DNA from: a virus
Virus record (IMG/VR): IMGVR_UViG_3300033149_002975
Coordinates: 38,812-102,811 of that record
Strand: one strand, 5' to 3'
Length of the DNA stretch: 64,000 nt
This document shows positions 1 through 7,125 of this stretch, piece by piece. Under the pieces are notes generated by a model that searched no databases, had not been told where the DNA came from, and saw nothing but the letters and a program-made list of their open reading frames with translations. Numbering within the stretch: the first letter of the stretch is position 1; every line of letters begins with the position of its first letter. Made by a program: the position numbers and the translations under genes.

Positions 1-475
1 ACAGCACACCATTACCGTTTTTTTCCTCAAATTTTTGTGCTTCTATTTCATCATTTATATTCAAAAGTCTCAAATTGACCAGTTTACCACTTGGTAAAAC
101 TTTTTCGTATGGTTGTTTAAAATCAGCGGGGAGCGTTATAACATCCAATTCACCAAAATCAACAACGGCTTCAACTTCCGACAAACAGTATGAACATTTC
201 GTCAGAACCTTAACAATATTCGTATAGGATTTTGCATATTCCCAAACAATTATATATTGCAGGTCACCAATAGTTATATCTCCAGGATTAACACCAATTA
301 TCAAATCTTTTAAAATAGTTAGAAACTTCAATTCGAGATTTGACGGGTTTATTTCAGAAAGATATATTTCGTCTTTGCCTTGGTATGCCCTAATTTTTAC
401 ATCTTCTGGTTTTGTGTCTTTATAAACAAGACATTTCGAAGGAAGACTTATTGGAAGGAAATTTTCTATATTCAT
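1..475 (-). CDS. T4 gp26-like baseplate hub/assembly protein, 3' truncated
   Basis: The frame is open from an ATG at 475 to the window edge (about 158 codons seen, C-terminus missing). The protein begins MNIENFLPISLPSKC, has a CSYC pair around residue 94 and ends at the edge with EEKNGNGVL. The N-terminal pattern (short hydrophobic leader, then PSNLELKFLTILKDLI and CxxC) resembles the T4 baseplate protein family that includes gp26, often annotated as a baseplate hub assembly protein. It lies directly downstream of two tail-tube-fold genes, as expected for a T4-like baseplate cluster. The CAT is followed upstream by a purine-rich AAAGGGG-type ribosome site. The family call comes from pattern memory and is moderate. 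Confidence 0.5.
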   Translation of the reverse strand, partial: MNIENFLPISLPSKCLVYKDTKPEDVKIRAYQGKDEIYLSEINPSNLELKFLTILKDLIIGVNPGDITIGDLQYIIVWEYAKSYTNIVKVLTKCSYCLSEVEAVVDFGELDVITLPADFKQPYEKVLPSGKLVNLRLLNINDEIEAQKFEEKNGNGVL

Positions 476-503
476 TCTATCACCCCTTTAAATATATTAT
501 TAA

Positions 504-1112
504 TTAACCGCCCAACAGATTTTTTGCAGCATTTATCACACCACCAACAGCATTAAATGCAGCCGATCTAATAGATCCTATTAAACTACTCACCTCCACA
601 TAATCAACAAATAGATCAACATTCCATTTTAAAACCGAATTTTCGGAATACGATAAAGATAACGGTGGACAATTTTTGGGAAAACAACCGTGCAATACAA
701 ATTTTGCCGACTGTATACCAGATCTGTCAAATAAAAACACATAGACATCACGTTTGTAATAACTTTTTGGATAAAAATATCCATCATCATCAACAATTAA
801 TCTTCTCCAGTCACGAAAATATTCATATACTGAATTATCCACCGGCATGATAAACGACATCGGAATTTGTTCAATATCTCTTAATCCGGAATAAAATCTT
901 CGTTCAGATCCGTATCTGGTAACAGAAATTTCCGCTATTGAATAATCACCAAATTTGATATCCTGGCAATACTGGGATATCAAAATTCCAGGAACATCAC
1001 TAACACCATCTGGAAGTATTATTTGCCAGTTATATGTACGTTGTAATGTCCATAATTTAGTTATTAGATTTCCTGCCACACCGGGCAAATCAAACCCTAA
1101 TTTCTGAGGCAT
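504..1112 (-). CDS. Tail-tube-fold protein, candidate tube initiator (gp54/gp19 family)
   Basis: A 202-residue protein lying just downstream of the tail tube gene and sharing one base with its end. Features such as NWQIILPDGV near residue 28 and FDRSGIQSAKFVLHGCFP near 130, followed by a Leu/Ser-rich strand pair, match the plan of T4 gp19-like tube proteins. The C-terminal 30 residues (Ala/Gly-rich, ending NLLGG) look like an added helix. In T4-like phages a second tube-fold protein (gp54 or gp48) caps the baseplate and starts tube polymerisation, and a position between tube and gp26-like genes suits that role. It could instead be a second tube or hub subunit. Confidence 0.5.
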   Translation of the reverse strand: MPQKLGFDLPGVAGNLITKLWTLQRTYNWQIILPDGVSDVPGILISQYCQDIKFGDYSIAEISVTRYGSERRFYSGLRDIEQIPMSFIMPVDNSVYEYFRDWRRLIVDDDGYFYPKSYYKRDVYVFLFDRSGIQSAKFVLHGCFPKNCPPLSLSYSENSVLKWNVDLFVDYVEVSSLIGSIRSAAFNAVGGVINAAKNLLGG

Positions 1113-1627
1113 TATTCAACCATCTCCCACCTATCATAACTAAACGTTACCGTATAAATAATACCGGCATCGTTCGCGTAGGTCAATGGAACTTCGTCTA
1201 AAAGTTCAGGGTACGCACCTATTAATTTTATTTTTTTGGTGATTTTACCCTGCATATCCAATAAATTCAAATATATATCAGATTTGATCAGGGCATCCGG
1301 GCCTCCGATATTTAACCTGTCGTGAACTATTGATTGCTTCCACTTGTAAATAGCATCAAAAACTTTTCCATCAGTTCCTTCAACAAATGTGCAAGTCCAC
1401 GTCTGTGGCATCACCAATTTTCCCGGAAATTTAACGCCCGGCCCTTGCTTGTATGGAATTCGTATTGAACCAAAACTTCTTCCAGGCTGTGCAGTTGATT
1501 GACACCTGACATTTAATGCCTCCGAATCACCGCCGCCTATCGGATTGGCGAACAATACATCCCACAAAAAAACTTTTGCAAGGTTCGTTAAATTATTCTT
1601 TAAGTTATCACTGCTCATTTTAGCCAT
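1112..1627 (-). CDS. Tail tube protein (T4 gp19-like)
   Basis: 171 residues, about the usual length for T4 gp19 (163). After a short helical leader the protein reads FLWDVLFANP, then a long stretch of alternating strands with PGRSFGSIRIPYKQG and FPGKLVMPQTWTCTF, a WKQSI helix, then DIYLNLLDMQGK and a closing strand FSYDRWEMVE. This is the typical layout of contractile-tail tube subunits that stack as hexamers inside the sheath. It is encoded immediately after the sheath gene, which is the near-universal order. Start ATG at 1627 follows an AAAAGGGAC-type ribosome site. Confidence 0.85.
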   Translation of the reverse strand: MAKMSSDNLKNNLTNLAKVFLWDVLFANPIGGGDSEALNVRCQSTAQPGRSFGSIRIPYKQGPGVKFPGKLVMPQTWTCTFVEGTDGKVFDAIYKWKQSIVHDRLNIGGPDALIKSDIYLNLLDMQGKITKKIKLIGAYPELLDEVPLTYANDAGIIYTVTFSYDRWEMVE

Positions 1628-1644
1628 AATTTGTCCCTTTTATA

Positions 1645-3294
1645 TTATTTACCAACACCCCTTGAAATTATTTCTTCAAATGAGGCACCACTTGAAGTAA
1701 TAACGGTTTGTAATTGAATGTATTCTGCGGCCCTTGAAGGTTTGACAAAAACATCCACCCTCAATTCATTTTGATCAATAGTTACCCCTGTGTTGTTTGT
1801 CTCATCGCAAACAACGTTGAATCCTTTATCATTACCCTCCGTTTGAAAAGCGCCCTGTGCTGACAAATCATCCAAATAACTGTTCAATAAAGCCTCGACT
1901 CTGAACCTCGTAGTTTCATCATTTGGTTCGAAAACAAATGGTCTAAGAGAAATTGCCATTGCTTTTTCAATAACTATTAACAATCTGCGGACATTTATTC
2001 TGTCAAGAGCGGATGCTTTCTTTTGTAATGTTTTCTGTCCCCAAATGGCAAAACCTTCACCAACAAATGTCTGGAGTGGGTTAATCCCAGCGGCGTATAA
2101 TACGTCCCTTTCACCTTCCGTAAATATCAAATTACCATTTGGTCCGGTAATGGCCAATACATCAAGAAGTCCCCTATTTAATCCAGCCGGAGCCGTCCAC
2201 GGTTTACCAGCAAAATCATTGTACGCCATTTGTGCAGCAACATAACCAGATGAAGGAACATCAACTATTATATCATTGTATACATCATAAATTTGACACC
2301 ACCCGGCGGCCAAACAACCATAACTTGAATTAATGTTCATTGAATTTCTAAATATCACCATATCGGCTACAGTGTTCAATGAAGTCCACGGAATATCCAA
2401 AACCGCAATACAATCGGCTCTTGTTTCCGCAACCGTTTTTATCTTTGATTGAACACCGGCACCCGTTTCTCCACCATTAATCAAAATTCTGACATCAACT
2501 TTGTCCGGATTGATAAATTCATCCCAACCAGCAATCAATTCAGACGGCGATATTTCAGAGCCATCAGAACCCCCATCAAAATCTAATCTTACCGGTGAAT
2601 CTTCTACAACCGCCGATGCCTTCGGTAAAACAGTATCTGCCAAAGCCGAATCGGCGACCGTTATATATTTTGATACACCATTAATTTTATCCTCAAGATA
2701 TAGCTGCTTACCAAAACCATCAATCTTTTTCTTTCGTGAAACTTTCCAAGATTCAACCATTAACCAATTACCGTCGTCATCTTGCCAATAAACATTGATT
2801 TTAAATGTATATTGATCGGTTGGAACTTCGTCGGATCCGTCTTTCACTTCGGTAATCGTTATTCCTATCCTATTATTCCAAATCCCCTGGTTGGCCCCGA
2901 AAATCTGAATAGCAATCTCAGTATCCATCCCTGAATCAGCATTAAAAGCATTGGACAATCTGCCGGTAGCGAATGCTGCGTTGTTTTCCGATGAATCAGA
3001 TTTCATCACATTAACACCACCATACAACGCAGAATTGTGAACCCTTAAGCAATATAATGATTTGCCCTTTGCCAAATACGCCATTGCAGCATAATGAAAA
3101 TAATGACCAGACGATGGATCCGGTTTTCCATATTCATTAATAAAATCCTGAACATTGGTCATTAACATTATATCATTGGTTGACCCTTTAGCTGAATAAC
3201 CAACTAAGGCGGCAGAAGATGTTGCCACATTTGCGACAATATTTGAAACATCAGTTTCTTTTGCATAAACACCTGGCGACAAAAAAATACTCAT
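1645..3294 (-). CDS. Contractile tail sheath protein (T4 gp18-like)
   Basis: 549 residues. The N-terminus MSIFLSPGVYAKETDVS is the classic sheath opening, followed by an early domain with SSAALVGYSAKG and VQDFINEYGKPDP. A variable middle (roughly residues 130-270) is followed by a conserved C-terminal block: RADCIAVLDIPW, SSYGCLAAGWCQIYD, PSGYVAAQMAYND, INPLQTFVGEGFAIWGQKT, RINVRRLLIVIEKA and the final strand swap region with EYIQLQTVIT. Sheath subunits polymerise around the tube and contract to drive the tube through the host envelope. The order sheath-tube-second tube is typical of T4-like phages. Confidence 0.95.
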   Translation of the reverse strand: MSIFLSPGVYAKETDVSNIVANVATSSAALVGYSAKGSTNDIMLMTNVQDFINEYGKPDPSSGHYFHYAAMAYLAKGKSLYCLRVHNSALYGGVNVMKSDSSENNAAFATGRLSNAFNADSGMDTEIAIQIFGANQGIWNNRIGITITEVKDGSDEVPTDQYTFKINVYWQDDDGNWLMVESWKVSRKKKIDGFGKQLYLEDKINGVSKYITVADSALADTVLPKASAVVEDSPVRLDFDGGSDGSEISPSELIAGWDEFINPDKVDVRILINGGETGAGVQSKIKTVAETRADCIAVLDIPWTSLNTVADMVIFRNSMNINSSYGCLAAGWCQIYDVYNDIIVDVPSSGYVAAQMAYNDFAGKPWTAPAGLNRGLLDVLAITGPNGNLIFTEGERDVLYAAGINPLQTFVGEGFAIWGQKTLQKKASALDRINVRRLLIVIEKAMAISLRPFVFEPNDETTRFRVEALLNSYLDDLSAQGAFQTEGNDKGFNVVCDETNNTGVTIDQNELRVDVFVKPSRAAEYIQLQTVITSSGASFEEIISRGVGK

Positions 3295-3331
3295 ATCATT
3301 TCTCCTTTATTTTAGGTTTAAATCTATTTTA

Positions 3332-3676
3332 TCAAACACGAATTTTATAACCTAAGCTTTCAATAAATGCTTCTATAACCATATCCATCAAATTGTCCTC
3401 AATACCCGCTTTTTCATCGTCATCTGCTATTTCTGTAATTTCCGGCAATAATTCATATAAATGCTCGTTTAAAGCGGGCACAACGTGTTCATACCAGTTA
3501 TCTTCGGCTGCCGTCCCAGAAAAGATACTGTCACCCTTTTTATTTAGGATTTTCTTTAGTTTCTTTTTTAATTCATCAATATTATATTTAATTTTTTCTT
3601 CTTTCAATTCTTTTCTTTTAACCAATTCTATTGGTTGATCCCATATAAATTGTAACATTCTTTCAAAAGTATTCAT
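3332..3676 (-). CDS. Hypothetical protein with capsid-type leader
   Basis: 114 residues, very charged. The first nine residues (MNTFERMLQ) nearly match the start of the 271-residue protein at 5356-6171 (MNAFERMLK), so the two share an N-terminal leader. A lysine-rich helix (residues 20-48) is followed by an acidic, possibly helical C-terminal half (NWYEHVVPALNEHLYELLPEITEIADDDEK). No catalytic motif is visible. Located between the tail-terminator-like gene and the sheath gene. Because of the shared leader I suspect it is a packaged head protein, but no clean protease site such as LxE-A is seen here. Confidence 0.6.
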   Translation of the reverse strand: MNTFERMLQFIWDQPIELVKRKELKEEKIKYNIDELKKKLKKILNKKGDSIFSGTAAEDNWYEHVVPALNEHLYELLPEITEIADDDEKAGIEDNLMDMVIEAFIESLGYKIRV

Positions 3677-3680
3677 TATT

Positions 3681-4616
3681 TTATGCCTCCATCTTTTTTA
3701 TATTTCCATCCACAGTATCATCAACCAAATCTTCAATTAATTTTATTTCCGTATCGCCGTCAACAACCGATACTGAAAATATCGTATACGAACCATCATT
3801 ATTGGTCGATCCTTCAATAAATATTGTTTCGCCAACTTCAAAATCGCTGGATCTATCATCCGATATAGTTATCGTATTGTCAATCAAATTAACAGCAGAA
3901 ATTCCGTATAATGAGATTTTTTCCATCCTTAATTTCTGTTCCAATTCCGTGTCTTGTGATGAATCTTCAACCACTATTGATGAATAATCAGTTACGTAAT
4001 CTTTATCATATAATGTCATTCGTATTTTATTGATAATCCCAATATTATCATCACTCTTTAAAACCCACGCGTCCAATTTTATTGGCATTCTATAAACAAA
4101 ATACCTGCCTTTGTTATATTCAACTGGAACTGTAGATTCATCAACAATTTCCCCAAAATGCAACCACGGTTGTAACACGTACAAATCATTATACGTTATT
4201 TCCAAAGCCGGTGTTTCGTGTTGCCATAGTATGTAATTTTCAATTATTTGGTAGGCTTTATCCAAATTTTTTGTCCAAAACCACGCATTATAACGAATAT
4301 CTATTGGTTGTGCTTTTACTCTTCTAGGTAAACCATTATCTCTTGGAACAATCAAACCTTTTCTAGCTAATGGGGTTCTCTGTCTTTCCCAAGACGGTGA
4401 TGCGCCGACTCTATAAAAATTTATAAATTCTAAAGAATCATATCCACGTTTTTCAGAAATTGTTCTCAACGCCACATCTTTATGAATTTGTATAACACTT
4501 TTATTTATTTTATCGGAAACCTCCAATGCGTCACCAAATTCCAACTTGCTGTGCCATTTTGCAAAAAGCAAAGTTTTCATTGCATCATCATAACTTTTTA
4601 TAAAAGAGACCGACAT
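3681..4616 (-). CDS. Tail terminator / sheath-stabiliser-like protein (gp15/gp3 type)
   Basis: 311 residues. The middle contains VKAQPIDIRYNAWFWTKNLD followed by KAYQIIENYILWQHETPALEITY, which matches the recurring pattern in T4 gp3/gp15 proteins (a polypeptide strand, 'TKN-D', then a helix and a strand describing target profiles). These cap the tube and sheath at the head-proximal end. The last 70 residues form a separate small beta module (NTITISDDRSSDFEVGETIF, GSTNNDGSYTIFSV), a domain often appended to phage structural proteins. Position upstream of sheath fits. Without alignment this remains a family-level inference. Confidence 0.5.
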   Translation of the reverse strand: MSVSFIKSYDDAMKTLLFAKWHSKLEFGDALEVSDKINKSVIQIHKDVALRTISEKRGYDSLEFINFYRVGASPSWERQRTPLARKGLIVPRDNGLPRRVKAQPIDIRYNAWFWTKNLDKAYQIIENYILWQHETPALEITYNDLYVLQPWLHFGEIVDESTVPVEYNKGRYFVYRMPIKLDAWVLKSDDNIGIINKIRMTLYDKDYVTDYSSIVVEDSSQDTELEQKLRMEKISLYGISAVNLIDNTITISDDRSSDFEVGETIFIEGSTNNDGSYTIFSVSVVDGDTEIKLIEDLVDDTVDGNIKKMEA

Positions 4617-4874
4617 TTATTTCGCTTTCTTCTTATTATTCTTTTTTCCATTTCCCAAATCATATAACAATTGTGTAAATTTTGATATTACTTCATCCTG
4701 TAATGCTGCTCCATCCAATTTCTTCTTTGTCCACGATTCTGCAAATCCTTCCGGGCCAACAGCAAATATTTTAAATCTGGATAAATTGTTCTTGGCTTTA
4801 CAATAATCTTCAAACAACCGCTTTGCTATTATTGTAGTAGACATATCACGGTAAAAATAATTCTCGTTAATCAT
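4617..4874 (-). CDS. Small hypothetical protein in neck/tail cluster
   Basis: 85 residues, ends in a lysine/asparagine-rich tail (NGKKNNKKKAK). It overlaps the stop of the upstream gene by four bases (ATGA) and abuts the downstream gene start, so it is translated as part of the same operon. No recognisable motif. Probably a small structural or assembly factor, given its position between neck-like and terminator-like genes. Confidence 0.6.
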   Translation of the reverse strand: MINENYFYRDMSTTIIAKRLFEDYCKAKNNLSRFKIFAVGPEGFAESWTKKKLDGAALQDEVISKFTQLLYDLGNGKKNNKKKAK

Positions 4875-5356
4875 AATTTAATCCTTCTAGGTGCAATAGA
4901 AAAACATCTCACAATTTCCATATCCTGCATACCTTTTAATGAAAGGTTTACAATTTCGAATTCTGATGTTTTCTCAATACCTTCTGGAACTGTTTCTATA
5001 TCAATTTTAAAATATGATTGTTTACAAATAGATACGTCAACTTCCGATCCAGCATCCGATCCCTCTAAAGCTATGGCCTTTGTTCCAAACCAAGCAATAA
5101 TCGGTAAATTATCTTCTACGTATAATCCAAGTTTCTTTAAACGATAAGCGGTTGGTTGCCACTCAATAAAAACCAAAGCCTGATAACTTATATATTGAAT
5201 ATCAGATGGTGTTGCAAAAATATCAGATTTTTCAGCTTCATTGTACGATGCCACAGTTGGTATATATAGTATACAATCCTGCCCATAATTCGTCAGTGAA
5301 ACATTTACTTGGGTACGTAAGGCGTCAACTAATTCTTTTGGCAGCATTCTGGACAT
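4871..5356 (-). CDS. Putative head-tail connector/neck protein
   Basis: 161 residues, largely beta-strand by composition. Starts MSRMLPKELVDALRTQ and contains IQYISYQALVFIEWQPTAYR and LPIIAWFGTKAIALEG. No catalytic residues. Size and location (between packaged head proteins and the tail terminator-like gene) suit a connector or head-completion protein such as the small neck proteins of other myoviruses, but I do not recognise a specific family. It shares one base with the gene upstream and four with the gene downstream. Confidence 0.5.
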   Translation of the reverse strand: MSRMLPKELVDALRTQVNVSLTNYGQDCILYIPTVASYNEAEKSDIFATPSDIQYISYQALVFIEWQPTAYRLKKLGLYVEDNLPIIAWFGTKAIALEGSDAGSEVDVSICKQSYFKIDIETVPEGIEKTSEFEIVNLSLKGMQDMEIVRCFSIAPRRIKL

Positions 5357-6171
5357 TATTTTTCATTCTCTTCATATTCAACATTAAACGCTGAATCTTC
5401 GATATCTACTTCACCGGTTGGTTCTGATTCAATCCTCTTAGCTGCATCATTCAATTTGGATACCAAATTTTTTATGGCCTCAGCTTCAGTTTTACCATAT
5501 GCGAACGCCGTATATTTAGCAACTTTTCCAGGAACTTTTTCTGCTAATTCGTTAACTTTTGATTCAAATTGTCTTCCCCTCTTAAATCGCCTGTAAATTC
5601 TTTTTACGTATTCTTCATCAAAAAAATTTCTCAACATGTTTTGTGCTTCTTCATACGATATTGTATCCGTGTCTCCTAATCTATCTTCTCTTTCTTCAGG
5701 GGGTAAAGAATTCCAACCATTCATAAACCATTCAACAAAAGGCTCTTCGTAAGCAACATCCCCTCTAGTATCATCCCACCCGGATTCATTTAATTTTTCG
5801 TTCATCGTATCGTTAACATATTTGGTTAATTGGTTAACAATATCCTCTACCGAATCACCCTCCCAATAATCTTTATCTTCAGTTGACAGATCACCGGCAT
5901 TCCAAATTGCATCCAATTGCTCGATAGTTAATGGTTTATTGGATATAAACATAACTTTTGAATCAACTTCATCTTGATCATAATCATAAATAACTGCGTC
6001 ACCACCAACTTGTTGCGTGATTTTTACTATTTCTCTACCGGAAAAACTGTCCTTCCAGTCACAGGAAATTTGTGCTACCCTTATTTTATCCCCGGATTCA
6101 TTTAATTTTTTATCCGTAGGTTCTTCCAACTTATCCTGTACAAATTTTAACATTCTTTCAAAAGCATTCAT
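5356..6171 (-). CDS. Predicted capsid-packaged internal protein with protease-site motifs
   Basis: 271 residues. N-terminus MNAFERMLKFVQDKLEEP is an amphipathic leader shared with the protein at 3332-3676. It is followed by KKLNES near residue 25, a second KLNES near 128 and FESKVNEL near 205. Each fits the [LIV]-x-E plus small residue pattern of T4-type prohead protease sites, and ESKVNE recurs in other proteins of this arm. Between these motifs are two compact acidic segments of unknown fold (residues 30-120 and 130-200) and a C-terminal segment with AYGKTEAEAIKNLVSKL. Best guess is an internal head protein that is cut into pieces on maturation. No enzymatic motif recognised. Confidence 0.65.
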   Translation of the reverse strand: MNAFERMLKFVQDKLEEPTDKKLNESGDKIRVAQISCDWKDSFSGREIVKITQQVGGDAVIYDYDQDEVDSKVMFISNKPLTIEQLDAIWNAGDLSTEDKDYWEGDSVEDIVNQLTKYVNDTMNEKLNESGWDDTRGDVAYEEPFVEWFMNGWNSLPPEEREDRLGDTDTISYEEAQNMLRNFFDEEYVKRIYRRFKRGRQFESKVNELAEKVPGKVAKYTAFAYGKTEAEAIKNLVSKLNDAAKRIESEPTGEVDIEDSAFNVEYEENEK

Positions 6172-7118
6172 TATTTTATACCTCCTACAATTTTTTTGGT
6201 TTTTTCAACATCTTTCGGGCTTAATTCCCCATCTTCTAATAGATCTTTTAACTCTTTTATAATACGTAAATATTGATAACGAACAATAAATTTAAATGTT
6301 GCGTTTTTATTCTTCCAAATTTTCTTTAAATTTTCATCCCCCATAGCTTGTTCTTTTGATTGTGGTTGTGAAGCCGACCGGCGGGTTTTTATTAAATCTG
6401 ACCTTTTTTTATACAACATTTCTATATCATTTTCTATCTCTTTCAATTTTCCTTCCAATTTGGTAAGAAACGATTTTTTTAAATCTTTGGGCATTTTAGC
6501 TATTGCTTGTTTTATCGTTTCATAATCTATGATGTCACGTTTCAACTCCCCCATTTGCAAATCAACACCCTTTACTTCTTTTCTAATTTCATCAAAAATT
6601 TCTGAATAATCTTCATATGGGTCATAATCCTCCGGAACTATCTTTGGTCCTTTTAACCAATTGTCAGACATTATATTATAACAAGCATCGGCCAAATATT
6701 CCTGGTTTATATTTGATTGTATATAAACTTCAATTGGATATTTTCCAAAATAACCATTGATTTTGTCTCGATTATCAGAAAACCAGTCAAGTACAGCTTT
6801 TGAAAATTGTTCATCCTCATAGTATTTGGAATCCGTTGGTATCACTATATGAACATCAATATCTGAATCCTCACTGTATTGATTGGTACATATTGATCCT
6901 GTAATGTGAATCATTTTTTCTGAATCTTCACCGGTAGCCGCCATATCAATCAAATCAACATCTTTGTATTTTCCCAAAACATTTAAAATTTTACGCCTTA
7001 CCAAAGGCTTAAGTGTATATTTACCATTTTTAAAATCCCAAATGGATTTATTTAGAGTTTCACCCCTTGGAAAATCAATTGAAGATTCGATGATTCTTTT
7101 ATATAATTGTCCAAACAT
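6171..7118 (-). CDS. Pol-beta-type nucleotidyltransferase with a capsid-type leader
   Basis: 315 residues from the ATG at 7118. I prefer this start over the longer frame beginning at 7235, because 7118 lies 7 bases after the upstream stop, has an AGGAAAG ribosome site and gives a leader (MFGQLYKRIIESSID) like its neighbours, with IIE-S as a possible cleavage point. Near residues 70-90 it reads HITGSICTNQYSEDSDIDVH, the GS...DxD signature of the DNA polymerase beta-like nucleotidyltransferase fold. A third acidic residue could lie in the following EVYIQS segment. The rest is a long charged helical region (about residues 170-290). Substrate is unknown; members transfer NMPs to RNA, proteins or antibiotics. 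A packaged NTase would be delivered with the DNA, like the T4 Alt enzyme in concept. Confidence 0.7.
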   Translation of the reverse strand: MFGQLYKRIIESSIDFPRGETLNKSIWDFKNGKYTLKPLVRRKILNVLGKYKDVDLIDMAATGEDSEKMIHITGSICTNQYSEDSDIDVHIVIPTDSKYYEDEQFSKAVLDWFSDNRDKINGYFGKYPIEVYIQSNINQEYLADACYNIMSDNWLKGPKIVPEDYDPYEDYSEIFDEIRKEVKGVDLQMGELKRDIIDYETIKQAIAKMPKDLKKSFLTKLEGKLKEIENDIEMLYKKRSDLIKTRRSASQPQSKEQAMGDENLKKIWKNKNATFKFIVRYQYLRIIKELKDLLEDGELSPKDVEKTKKIVGGIK

Positions 7119-7125
7119 TATTTTT

